From NCBI RefSeq assembly GCF_000003605.2, contig NW_003153751.1:26756-70749 (forward strand): DNA of 43,994 nucleotides, in the 5' to 3' direction. Within the stretch, counting starts at the first letter, position 1; each line of letters starts with the position of its first letter. Position numbers and translations under genes: made by a program. Of the stretch, positions 33,655-43,864 are shown piece after piece. The DNA comes from Saccoglossus kowalevskii. Its lineage: Eukaryota; Hemichordata; Enteropneusta; Harrimaniidae. The notes under the pieces are model-generated. The model was not told the DNA's origin and searched no databases. It saw nothing but the letters and a program-made list of their open reading frames with translations.

Positions 33655-33804
33655 CATCCTGAACACGAAGAAAACAAACTTGGAGGAAAACTCGCTGAAT
33701 GTTCAAAATCATTGTCATTTAACAGTGATGCTAATACTAAGCTGAAAATAATGAATAAAACTCATAATGAATGGGTCATTTTACAAGAAATGACTAATAG
33801 GAAG
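33655..33804 (+). CDS. UPA domain exon, part 1
   Basis: 150 nt, acceptor AATAACAG, donor GTAAAC, phase 0 both sides. Reads HPEHEENKLGGKLAECSKSL, then SFNSDANTKLKIMNKTHNEW and VILQEMTNRK. The LGGKL...KxLxF...LxI...W pattern matches the central part of UPA in UNC5-type proteins. It packs against ZU5 in known structures. It is separated from the next exon by a compact 132-nt intron. Confidence 0.85.
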
Positions 33805-33936
33805 GTAAACTATATGCTTTAAAAAAATACCATATGTCTTAAAATTTAAATATCTTTCAGACAAAACTTAAATCGTCAAGCAAATCGGGCAGCATTTAGA
33901 ACATTAAATTTTTCTTGTGTAAATACCATTTTTTAG

Positions 33937-34101
33937 GAAATGGAGATTGACTGTGAAACCATTTTCGACACAACAACAGATTATGTGACATATGTATGTG
34001 TACGGGATGAGCTCATAAAGAAATTTTCTTGTGATGTATCAGTGGAGCAGATAGGGGGAGCGTCTATTGATTTTTATATTTCAAACGAAGTGTTTATAGA
34101 G
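33937..34101 (+). CDS. UPA domain exon, part 2
   Basis: 165 nt, acceptor CCATTTTTTAG, donor GTGAGT, phase 0 both sides. Begins EMEIDCETIFDTTTDYVTYV and continues CVRDELIKKFSCDVSVEQIG to FYISNEVFIE. It consists of alternating hydrophobic beta-strand residues as expected for the rest of UPA. The downstream intron is enlarged by a LINE insertion. Confidence 0.75.
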
Positions 34102-34139
34102 GTGAGTCATATATAACTAGACAACAGTTTAGTATAGCT

Positions 34140-35300
34140 GCTCGTTTTTCAGTCTTAAAGTATCCTACATCTGAATCTCTTCCAATCACCATGGGTGTGC
34201 CACAAGGCTCAATACTAGGCCCACTGCTGTTTATAAGGTAAAAAAATTGTTTTGTTGCCCTCAGCGGCCGAACGAAAAATATGAAAATATCGGGTCGCGT
34301 TTTTTTTTAATAGGCCTAAATATTAAAAACGCACCATTTTGAGCAGTAAAAAAGTGTTTCCTCTAAATATTAACGATCCCGGACCGTTGTTTGATCCACA
34401 GGGTCCCCGGGGGGATAAGTGGCGACTTTGAACCTCGTGTTGATCTGTATTAATCTGACATGTTCCGAATACTATGAAGTCCATATACCTCGGCTATTTA
34501 CGATACCCTTAGTTTTCACGAGTTTTCTCGGACTCTGCTAATGTAGAAGCGTGGTGTAAAACTAATAAGATGATCATGAATAGTGAGAAAAGTCAAACAA
34601 TGTTAGTTACAACTTCCCAAAAATATCAAAAGTTATCTGTTGAGGAACTTAACATTTCAGTAAATGATTCAAAATTAGAGCATGTAAAGTCAGAAAAACT
34701 ACTCGGTGTCATGGTAGATCAAAATCTGTCATGGAAAGATCATATTAATAAAGTTCATAGAGTAGTGAGTATGCTTCTCGCCCGATTCAGGGGTATAACA
34801 CCGTATCTTCTCACAGCTATCCGTATCAAATTTTGTAATGTTTTTATCTTTCCCCATTTGGACTACTGTATCAAAGTCTGGGGATAAGCCCAGTTAAACA
34901 GACTATATAAACTACAGAAAAGATCGGCTAGAATGATTTTTGATCTTCCTTCGCGAACTCCTACTAAACCTCTATTTCAAAAAATTGAGATGGATGACTG
35001 TGATGGATAGGGTTGATTACCGGCGCTCTGTTATGGTCTATGAATCATTAAATAATTTTGCTCCAATTTATATGAGACAAATGTTTAAATTGACCAGAGA
35101 AGTCAGCACTAGGACTACCAGAAATTCAGACAGTTCCAAGTTATACTTGGCTCCAGGTAAAATTCTTAAAGTATATTCAGATAGCTTCTAATTCTCGGCT
35201 GCTGAATTTTGGAATAAAATACCTCTACCAATTCGTTATAGTGACTCAATTGGAGCTTTTAAAAGTACCTATTTTAAATGGTTCATGTCAAAAATGTAGT
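34140..35300 (+). pseudogene. LINE reverse-transcriptase 3' half in an intron
   Basis: Reads SESLPITMGVPQGSILGPLL at 34160-34238 (reverse transcriptase PQGS box). Then comes about 290 bp of unrelated sequence where the YADD region should be, then NVEAWCKTNKMIMNSEKSQT from about 34540 and LEHVKSEKLLGVMVDQNLSW. The C-terminal part continues in another frame after 34940 (VYESLNNFAPIYMRQMF) to a final WFMSKM-stop at 35300, with several stops and a frame shift. AATAAA (35385) and an (ATT)n tail follow. It belongs to a Jockey/CR1-like group, same orientation as the host gene. Confidence 0.85.
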
Positions 35301-35393
35301 TGTTATGTTATATTTCTGTACTTCTTTATTTAAAAATGTATTACTAATTTCTGTATATAGTACTTATTGTTTTTATCCTCTTTAAATAAAGTC

Positions 35394-35394
<1 letters not shown>

Positions 35395-35469
<75 letters not shown>
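35395..35469. repeat. (ATT)n tail of the LINE
   Basis: About 25 ATT units directly after AATAAAGTCT, the usual 3' tail of this LINE type. Confidence 0.9.
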
Positions 35470-37008
35470 TGACACTGTGTGATCATGTCGTGGTAATATT
35501 TGTTGTATATGTTTTTGAGTGGATTTATAACTTATTTGTTTATTCTTGAAAAAAAAACTATTCCAAAAGTTTTGATATTTTATATCTAGCTACTGACCTC
35601 TAAAACGAAGTTCAAACACGGGAACGTATAATTCGGTCTTCATTCGGTCAGAGTCATATTTCAGAAAACCTCTGGAGCAATTCTGTTTGTTCTTTGCATT
35701 TGCTTAGTACTTTATATGACGTGTGCACATGCAGTGGCTAAGTAAATTGAAAATGTGGTTTCTTAGAATGCTTTGTCAGTTTTTGTTCGCATTCGGTACA
35801 TACATTATACTTGTTAAGATACATTTCCATGAGTATTTGTTTTACAATCGGTGGCCATTCTGTTTTTCGGCCATACTACAATATACTATATATTTATGGA
35901 CCATTTTCATTCATAATTAGCACATGATAATAAGTTGGCCGACTGGCAGCCATCTTGTTTTTTTTTTAAAGTGGTATTTTGGACATCTGTTTGTGTCAAA
36001 TTTGGTACATACATTATACACTTTGAGATTCATGTTCGCAAAGATTTGTTTCACAATCGGATCAAAGATGGTCGCCTGGCAGCTATATCTATGCATAATG
36101 ATTATCAAATTCCCTACCTATATCTCAAAGACTACTCATTTCAATATGCTTTGGTACACAAGTGTCTGGGAACAATATTTAATGCTAAAGACCTAATTAT
36201 TTTTCGAGCATACTAATTGGCCAATTTGCATAATATGCATAATTATCACGTTTCATTGAAATTTGGTTCATAGATGCTCTTGGGTAATCCACAGACGTGA
36301 TTAATTTAAACTAAACTTTCTTTGACTTGTGCGTGTTTGTTGAGTGGATTAGTTTAATACATTTTCCCAAATTCTCATCGCTTAGGCTTTGTAGGACAGC
36401 TCCTCGTAATAAAAAATCGTCTATAATTATTCGTCCATAATTAGTTATTATTTTCATTATTGCTATTTGCATGGCAACATCACCTTAATGTAATATATTG
36501 ATTAAGGGCGTGTGTCAAGGGCGATACTTCATAACAATTCGTTCTTAACATTTGATTATTGAATACAGAATCGTTCATACATTACAGTTTCTATGGCAAC
36601 TGGATCCAGCTGTGTCTCAAACAAATTATTACTTCTGTCAAGAACAATCCATATCCTGAGTATTGGTCTATAACGTGTTCAGTTATTATTTTGACAGGCA
36701 CCCATACATATGAAAGACGAACAAACAAACAATCCAAGAGCAGCAAAAACAAAAACAGATGAGAGTGTGCATGTATTGTTAGCGGCTTGCACTCCTAAAC
36801 TCCTGAACAGACTAGCTTGTTGTCCTCTATCCATTCCTTATGTGTTATCCTAATAAGTAGCAGTACTAGTATACAAAGATATTCTGAGTTAAATATTGTA
36901 TACAAATGAATAATGCTACACATATTGTGTAACAGCACATGTGCTGAATGTAAACTGTAGATGTGATAATAACGTCATTTTCATAAGATTGTGTTTTTAA
37001 ATTTATAG
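35470..37008. other. Rest of the large intron, dispersed repeat fragments
   Basis: Segments at 35780-36170 (TTCGGTACATACATTATACT, TTTGGTACATACATTATACA, AAGATGGTCGCCTGGCAGC) belong to a dispersed family also seen at 39320-39480 and 40680-41290. No exon with the required phase 0 was found. Confidence 0.5.
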
Positions 37009-37282
37009 AAATCCAATAAAGAGGCGTTTGTGAAACCATGCAAAAAGTTTCCACATCAGGAGGAAACATGTTCAGTGCTTAATGCTGATGATGATACATT
37101 AAAGAAAGTAGAAAATGAATTAGGAGTAGTGCATAATATGCCACCTTCACAAGACACAGCTAATGTTATATTGGACATGGTGGAAATACTACCAGGTAGT
37201 TCACTACAGAAAACCCAACAGGTAGCAGAGATTATCAGAGAGGGGGAAAATGAAGAACTAGCAGAGAAAATACAGAACAAAG
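37009..37282 (+). CDS. Linker exon between UPA and DED
   Basis: 274 nt, acceptor AAATTTATAG, donor GTAAAC, phase 0 in and 1 out. Reads KSNKEAFVKPCKKFPHQEET, then the charged helical stretch DDTLKKVENELGVVHNMPPS and, after a short gap, VAEIIREGENEELAEKIQNK. It is acid-rich at the end and probably flexible or partly helical. No domain is recognised. It separates UPA from the death-fold module as in other ZU5-UPA proteins. Confidence 0.75.
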
Positions 37283-37608
37283 GTAAACATAGTAATAATG
37301 AGAATTAAATGTATATGTTATCACATTGAATATATAATCTATTTATAATGTTTATTTTACAGTTAAATGATATCAAAATATGATTGCTGTATGAGCATGT
37401 ACATGTTAAATAATGTGTTAGCTTTCAAGCGTTCACATGCACTATATAGCAAATATAGAATTGCTTGTTAATCAATGATATCACAGTGACAGATTCACAT
37501 ACACTATATAGCATATAGAATTAATTGTTAATTCATGATATCACAGTGACAGATTTACTATTGTTATGTTAACATCATTATATATTCGATGTACCAGGTA
37601 GTACGTTG

Positions 37609-37737
<129 letters not shown>

Positions 37738-37759
37738 GTATGTTGTAATCTTTCTGTAG

Positions 37760-37816
37760 TTGATGAGGATATGTTCAATAAATTGTTTGTTGAGTTGAGT
37801 CAGCATATAGGCAAGG
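37760..37816 (+). CDS. DED helix 1 micro-exon
   Basis: 57 nt, acceptor ATCTTTCTGTAG, donor GTGAGT, phase 1 in and out. Reads DEDMFNKLFVELSQHIGK, an amphipathic helix fitting helix 1 of a death-effector domain (F-x-x-L-L-x-x-x-S-x-x-L). Phase agreement with both neighbours supports it. Without it the DED would lack helix 1. Confidence 0.7.
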
Positions 37817-38039
37817 GTGAGTAACATATCCCTAATCATTCTACACACTGAGAAATTAGACTCTCCCAAGAATTAAATGCCTCATGTTCCAATCAAGGAT
37901 ACTGACATCTGCATGATGGGTAGCTATTGCCAGCCAGACATCAAAATAAATTATTCTGACCTTTTTTTTTTATTTTTACAAAAACTAGTCTGATTCATAT
38001 AATACAAAATACAATGTATTATTACATATGTACTGCTGT

Positions 38040-38530
38040 TTATTTTGATTCGTCCCTGAAATCAAAATCGGTATTTCCACACCCCATATGCAAATGAGGT
38101 CTGAGAGCGAACAAAGTACTCCCTTCAGGAGTACCGTTTTTCGAAACATAGCAGAAATAAACAATATTTTTCGCTTGGGGTACATGAATATACTCGCCGA
38201 GTGAAATGAAATTTGAACAACTGTAATGGTACTTTAAGGCAGTCACTTATTTTGACTAAAACTAATTTGCATATCACCCATGCAATAATGTCTTCGGTAT
38301 TTTCACGGTCGATATGCAAATGAACATGGTATTTCCATTGGCTACCGAACTATTTTTATTTTGTAAACACCGTTTCGTCTGCTATTTTTATCCGATTCAA
38401 ATCGTTTTTGGCATACTAGGTGTACATGACATGGAATACTACGATTGGGAGAACTTAATGACCACCTGGAAACTGAGTTTTATGAACCTTGAAGCTGCCT
38501 TGAAGGGCTCTCAGAAGAACCAACCGCAGT
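38040..38530. other. Intronic sequence, no supported exon
   Basis: A frame with HDMEYYDWENLMTTWKLSFM follows an AG at 38419 and could be phase 1, but it ends at a stop 36 codons later without completing the DED. The exon at 40093 continues the domain better. Confidence 0.35.
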
Positions 38531-38632
38531 AAAATCAGCGATTACTATGGCGCCACAACCATCAACATCGAGATACCAGGAGGTTTGTGCTGGCGGCGTT
38601 ACTCAGTTCCAAATAAAGATTATTAAAGCCAA

Positions 38633-38920
38633 ATGAGCAACATTTTAACCGGCAACCAAGACTCATTCAATCCACGACCACAAAGCAACATCACAAACGA
38701 AGTTGTAGCGTCCAGCTCAACGACGACCACTGTCGACGAAAGTCATCCCGTCAGTGGAGTACCGCAGCTGCACGGCATGTTTGCCAATGCACAGATCTGT
38801 GAAGGAACTTTTAACTTTAACATAAACTGTGTATCATAGTCGTCCAGTTCAAGTTCTGGTTCTGTCGTGGCCCCAACTAAACGTCCACGAGTTATTTATT
38901 CGGACAGTGATTCAGATTAG
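38633..38920 (+). pseudogene. C-terminal tail fragment resembling Crypton/DUF3504 proteins
   Basis: One frame reads VPQLHGMFANAQICEGTFNF, then NINCVS, an in-frame TAG (38837-38839), then a Ser run, APTKRPRVIYSDSDSD and a stop. A FxNCxIxGxFxxN segment followed by a Ser-rich stretch, a basic KRxRV patch and an acidic SDSDSD end is the tail I associate with Crypton-type tyrosine recombinase (DUF3504) proteins. This is recalled pattern, not a search. The recombinase domain itself is not present. Confidence 0.35.
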
Positions 38921-39119
38921 ACGTCTGATTACTTTATTTTCACACAGACGCGTTCTACACTGACACGTGTTGCTAGGGCGTAACACTATCTTGGAACATA
39001 TTAATGAGCAATGGGGTTCCCCACCTATATCTCATACCGGTTTGTTGCACGTTCTTTCTTTAATATGAAATAATCAAATATGGAACATATGTAATAATAA
39101 CAGAACCCTACACCCTCGA

Positions 39120-39198
39120 GATGCGGTGTATTCTGCTGTACTTTCACTCGCTTCGCTCGCTTCGCTCGTGAAAGTACGGCCGCAGGATACACCGCATC
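39120..39198. repeat. Long hairpin with TCGCTTCGCTCG loop
   Basis: GATGCGGTGTATTCTGC-TGTACTTTCAC (39120-39147) pairs with the complement of GTGAAAGTACGGCCGCAGGATACACCGCATC (39168-39198) with one mismatch and one 3-base bulge. The 20-base loop is a CGCTTCGCT repeat. It lies in the last intron of the gene. Confidence 0.65.
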
Positions 39199-40092
39199 AC
39201 TCGTGAAAATAACTTCCATACGCAACGAAAGCCATGGGTAGGGTATGGGCTTCTGTCATATTAATCTTCGTCTGAATGCAGTCCCAAAACATAGATCTTT
39301 ATTTGTCTGACGTCTGGTTTGTCCATGTTTATTTAATGGTCGGATTTCAATATGCACAGTTTTTGGGCGAACTTGGTACATACATTGAGCATAATGGGAT
39401 TTGATATATGTCACTGTTTTTCTGATTGGATTTGAATTAGTCGGCTGATTGACATGTTGTAAAAATAAATGAATTAGTTCCAGACACATCTCTATGAGAT
39501 GTTTTAACTAATTTTTATGGAAATTATTACATTTTGACGGGACTTAAGAATACAAGGCTAAAACATCCAAACTAATCAACTTCCTTTTTTTCTTGAGTAT
39601 CATTAAATTCACAGATGTGGTTTGCGTTTGAAATTATTTGGATCGGTGACATATTTTGGCAGCAATATTGGATTAAAAAAACAGCCTATAAAATACTCAA
39701 AAATCAATTCCCTATTTCTCTGGAATCAAATACATTGATCTGTTATATGACTTATGTGTGACATGTACCTTTAAAAACACACCACAATTGATCTTGTGCT
39801 ATGCAGTCATCTTGGATTTAAGTGAAACAGGAAGTGATATGCTATATTTTTCACAATTGTGATCATTTAAGATATAGTATGTGTGTTTTAATAACGCGAA
39901 AAGTTCTATTTTATACAAACTTAGTATCTAGTATATATGGATAACTTTCTGAACATGAAACAGTTTTGAAATTCAGTAATCATCACTATTTATTAATTTG
40001 TACTAAGTTGTATTGATGGTTCTTACAACTATCATTTAGATTTTCTAAAAATTCCACATATAATTCAGGATTATTTTATGTGCATATTACAG

Positions 40093-40388
40093 AACCATTA
40101 AGGTCATTAAAACAATACTGCAATCCGAATATACCAGAATCACGCATGGAGAAGCTCGAAACCGCATATGATGTCTTTAAAGATCTGTATCATCAGAGAA
40201 TCATCAGCTACACGAATACTAGCTATTTGGAAGAGATTTTAACAAAAATTGGAAAAGGTATCCTGATATCTAAAATCGATTTCCATCTATATGGTACGTT
40301 AAAAGGGCAATACAGCATCTTGAAAAGTGTTAAATGCTATGGGCGTGGGAAACGAATTCAATGTACTATCATAATATCTGATTTTTGA
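40093..40388 (+). CDS. DED helices 2-6 and C-terminus, last exon
   Basis: 296 nt, acceptor TGCATATTACAG, phase 1 in, TGA stop. Reads EPLRSLKQYCNPNIPESRME, KLETAYDVFKDLYHQRIISY, then TNTSYLEEILTKIGKGILIS. The pattern L-K-x-x-C, a short loop, LExxxDxFxxLxxxxxIS, LxEIL is that of FADD/caspase-8 DEDs, and EILTKIGKGILISKID lines up with the last helix of FADD. The RxDL motif there is replaced by KGIL. A weak GTATCC donor at 40257 would cut this helix, so read-through is preferred. The 30-residue tail after it is unremarkable. No canonical AATAAA was seen just downstream. A general death fold is more certain than DED over Death or CARD. Confidence 0.7.
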
Positions 40389-41330
40389 AACACTTTTCTA
40401 ATTGATTCAGAGGCAAACTTAATTAATATAACCCATATGCACTGCAAATAAGAATACATGTTGAGAAATGCTTGTATAGTTGGTTTGTTATCATGGAGTA
40501 GCGATCATTTTAGTTAACGTCATTGATTCTTTATTCTCACAAATATTTTTCTATTTTTGGCACAAATCGTTTAATCTCCCTGAAAACTACCAGCCCAATT
40601 GATTTAATGTTTGTTGTGCATAGAATGTTCACGAACATTTTAGTCCACGTGCGTCCGTGTGTCCATGCATCCGTGCGTGCGTACGTCTGGACGTGTATCT
40701 TTGACATAACTGGACCAATTACATTCAAACTGCACACATACATCATACGTAGTATTATGCCGAATGGCAGCTATCTTTGTACTGAAAATCATCAAAATCA
40801 AGCATTTCTTGGCTGTTTACAGATGTATTTTGTAAGTATATACATTGAACATTATGGGACCTTTGTTTTTCAGATAAGATTCAAAATGGACAAATAGCGG
40901 TCATTATGTTTAATGAATGTAGTTCTAGTGCCATATCTCTGACATGCTTTGACTGATAATGTTCAAATGTTATATATTCATTATACATCATGTCATAAGG
41001 GCCGAATGGTTGCCACTTTTGTGCTGAAAAATCACGCATTTCTGGCATTCCGGAACTTGGTACATAAATCAGACATTATTGGTTCTTGATGCGCGTCATT
41101 TTGTTTGTCGGATTAAAAATGACCGACTGGCAGCCATTTTGTTTTAATGAATGCGGTTCTAGTGCCATATATTTGACTTGCTTTGACTTATTTTATATTT
41201 TATATATTCATTATACATCATGTCATAGATATACAGATGTATTGATATGACAATCTGATTCAAAATGGCCAACCAGTGGCTATTTTGTTTTATTTAATGC
41301 AGAGCAATATTTCTGAATATGACTATATAA
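40389..41330. other. 3' flank and dispersed repeat
   Basis: About 40680-41290 contains three imperfect repeats of a CAAAATGG...GGCAGCCAT / CATTATACATCATGTCATA family. No polyadenylation hexamer of the AATAAA type was identified with confidence. Confidence 0.4.
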
Positions 41331-41517
41331 CTATATAACTTAGACATAAATATTTCTTTATTTTACTTCATCTGTGTTCTGGTGGTAGTTACATTTTCTC
41401 TTTTGAACATAGCTTTACTAGAATATTTTTTAATTAGTGACATTGTATTGTGTTCAATTTGTTGGTATAATGACGTTAAACCTCTTTACAATTGATTTGA
41501 ATATCTTTCAATACTAG

Positions 41518-41585
41518 GTGCACTACTCACAGCAAATCGCAAAAAAAATGTAATGAAGACCATTCTCTGGAACAGGAAGTAGCTG
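41518..41585 (+). pseudogene. Type B exon, copy B2, one-base deletion
   Basis: Acceptor and donor are intact, but the exon is 68 nt: the CGCAAAAGGAAATG of B1 is CGCAAAAAAAATG here. Inclusion would shift the frame, while skipping would be harmless because neighbours share phase 1. Confidence 0.75.
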
Positions 41586-41843
41586 GTATGTTTATTCCAC
41601 TTTTATTGTGTGTAATCTTGTCATTATATAGATATCAAGCCCAAATAGTTCATAGTAACATGTGTACATTCATTTGTTTAATTATCCAAAATATTCACTG
41701 TCTACAGATTAATTATTGCTATTTAGTAACCATAATGCATTTTGGTGCCATCTAGTTTAAATTTTTCAAAATTTGTGCAGATAGATTTACAAGAAACAGT
41801 GCACTTTTCTCTAAGCACGTTTTTCTTATTTTAATAAATCCAG

Positions 41844-41957
41844 TTACCCGTAGCATGACAAGTAAAAAAAATTGCACAGGAGGGAAAGCAAAGACTACAA
41901 CTGTAACAAAGAAGACAGCTGTGACAAAGAGCAAAGTACCAGACACAATGGAAACTG
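41844..41957 (+). CDS. Type A exon, copy A3
   Basis: 114 nt, phase 1-1, acceptor AATAAATCCAG, donor GTAAGAAATTTTC. Reads TRSMTSKKNCTGGKAKTTTV then TKKTAVTKSKVPDTMET. Differs from A2 mainly at E-to-K and G-to-C. Open throughout. Confidence 0.55.
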
Positions 41958-42062
41958 GTAAGAAATTTTCAAATATGTCATTTCCGCGCCAAGCCCTAAT
42001 ACAGTGTATGAAATATATGCTGGGATGTTAGCAAAAGTAATCAGAATTGTTGCCACATATAG

Positions 42063-42146
42063 TGGTGACATTAAAAAGTGAAAACGGTACAGGAAAAAAA
42101 GAAAAGACTACACTTGTAATAAATTGTGCAGACACAAAGGAAATTG
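42063..42146 (+). CDS. Diverged short A-type exon (84 nt, phase 1-1)
   Basis: After ACATATAG the frame reads VTLKSENGTGKKEKTTLVIN then CADTKEI and ends at GTGAAGG, aligned to the A-exon end (GAAATTG versus GAAACTG). It resembles a type A exon with its middle removed, yet keeps a multiple-of-three length, symmetric phase and no stop. It may be a decaying copy or a distinct cassette. Confidence 0.35.
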
Positions 42147-42435
42147 GTGAAGGAAAACATTTTTTTTACAGTTTTACTGCCATCATTCATTTACCAAATA
42201 TAAATTGTTTTCAACTACTTAGTTCAAGCTGTGTATAATATCATTCCATTGTTTCAGTCAATGTGACATAAACATTTCTTTATTTTACTTCATCTGTGTT
42301 ATGGTGGTAGTTACATTTATCTTGTGAACATAGCTTTACTAGAATATGTTCTAATTAATGACATTGTATTGTGTTCAATTTGGTATAATGACGTTAAACC
42401 TTTTTACAATTGATTTGAATATCTTTCAATACTAG

Positions 42436-42504
42436 ATGCACTACTCACAACAAAGCGCAAAAGGAAATGTAATGAAGACCATTCTCTGGAACAGGAAGTA
42501 GCTG
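42436..42504 (+). CDS. Type B exon, copy B3
   Basis: 69 nt, phase 1-1, acceptor AATACTAG, donor GTATATTTATT. Reads ALLTTKRKRKCNEDHSLEQE then VA. Open, with the KRKRK cluster retained. Confidence 0.55.
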
Positions 42505-42762
42505 GTATATTTATTCCACTTTTATTGTGTGTAATCTTGTCATTATATAGATATCAAGCCCAAATAGTTCATAGTAACATGTGTACATTCATTTGTTTAA
42601 TTATCCAAAATATTCACTGTCTACAGATTAATTATTGCTATTTAGTAACCATAATGCATTTTTGTGCCATGTAGTTTAAATTTTACAAAATTTGTGCAGA
42701 TAGATTTACAAGAAACAGTGCACTTTTCTCTAAGCACGTTTTTCTTATTTTAATAAATCCAG

Positions 42763-42876
42763 TTACCTGTATCATGACAAGTGAAAAAAATGGGACAAGA
42801 AGGAAAGCAAAGACTACAACTGTAACAAAGAAGACAGCTGCGACAAAGAGCAAAGCACCAGACACAATGGAAACTG
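42763..42876 (+). CDS. Type A exon, copy A4
   Basis: 114 nt, phase 1-1. Reads TCIMTSEKNGTRRKAKTTTV then TKKTAATKSKAPDTMET. Its intron (AATATGTCACTTGCACGCCA...) matches that after A1 almost exactly, so A1 and A4 are the closest pair on that side. Confidence 0.55.
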
Positions 42877-43500
42877 GTAAGAAATTTTCAAATATGTCAC
42901 TTGCACGCCAATCCGTAATACAGTGTAACAGTGTATGGAATATATGCTGGGATGTTAGCAAAACTAATCAGAATTGTTGTCACATATAGTAGTGACATTA
43001 ATTAAAGTTTTATTTTATCTTATTAAGGGCAGGCCATTAGAAACTCTGGAATGGCAGAATTAAACAAAATCATGGAAATAAAGTCCTACAGGGATCAATA
43101 ATAGAACCAAATTTCTGCACTCCTATTTCTTTGGATAAAACATTACACACAGACACAATAAAAAATGCAGTGAATTATCATTAAAAAATAGCACAAGTTT
43201 ATGTGAAGAAAAAAAAATATTTTGTATAGTTTTTCTGCCATCTTTCATTTTACCAAATATAAATTTGTTGTCAAATACTTGGTTCAAGCTGTGTATAATA
43301 TCATTCCATTGTTTCAGTCAATGTGACATAAACATTTATTTTATTTTACTTCATCTGTGTTATGGTGGTAGTTACATTTTCTCTTTTGAACATAGCTTTA
43401 CTAGAATATTTTGTAATTAGTGACATTGTATTGTGTTCAATTTGTTGGTATAATGACGTTAAGCCTGTTTACAATTGATTTGAATATCTTTCAATACTAG

Positions 43501-43569
43501 GTGTACTACTCACAGCAAAGCGCAAAAGAAAATGTAATGAAGACCAGTCTCTGAAACAGGAAGTAGCTG
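43501..43569 (+). CDS. Type B exon, copy B4
   Basis: 69 nt, phase 1-1, acceptor AATACTAG, donor GTATGTTTATT. Reads VLLTAKRKRKCNEDQSLKQE then VA. Open. Confidence 0.55.
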
Positions 43570-43811
43570 GTATGTTTATTCCACTTTTATTGTGTGTAAT
43601 CTTGTCATTATATATATATCAAGCCCAAATAGTTCATAGTAACATGTTAAAAGATTTCTGTGTGCATTCATTTGTTCAATTATTGCTATTTAATCACGAT
43701 AATACATTTGTTGTGCAATCTAGTTTAAAATTTCCAATATTTGAGCAGTTAGATTTTCAAGAAACAGTGCACTTTTCTCTAATCAAGTATGTTTTATTTC
43801 ACCAGATCCAG

Positions 43812-43864
43812 TTACCTGTAGCAAGGAAGGAAATAATTTTAAATGTCGGACTCAAAAGCAATAA
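43812..43864 (+). pseudogene. Type A exon remnant A5, ends in a stop
   Basis: After CCAGATCCAG the exon begins TTACCTGTAGC like A4 but then reads TCSKEGNNFKCRTQKQ and TAA in the array frame. It is either a decayed copy or an alternative terminal exon. A TTTTTTATTCTAG acceptor at about 43897 shows splicing signals continue beyond it. Confidence 0.45.

Larger units (their letters stand above)
41335..42240 (+). repeat. Array unit 3 (B2, A3, A3')
   Basis: Begins at the shared ACATAAATATTTCTTTATTT. It includes B2, A3 and the diverged exon at 42063, and ends before AAGCTGTGTATAATATCATT of the next unit. It is directly repeated at 42241-43283 and partly at 43284-43880. Confidence 0.8.
42241..43283 (+). 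repeat. Array unit 4 (B3, A4)
   Basis: Direct repeat of the unit at 41335, with a longer post-A intron that matches 29950-30240 after A1. The unit recurs again from 43284. Confidence 0.8.

Noticed and set aside
38314-38532. Alternative exon after AG at 38419 for the ZU5 gene
   Set aside because: Phase fits, but it stops after 36 codons without death-fold pattern. The 40093 exon completes the DED much better.
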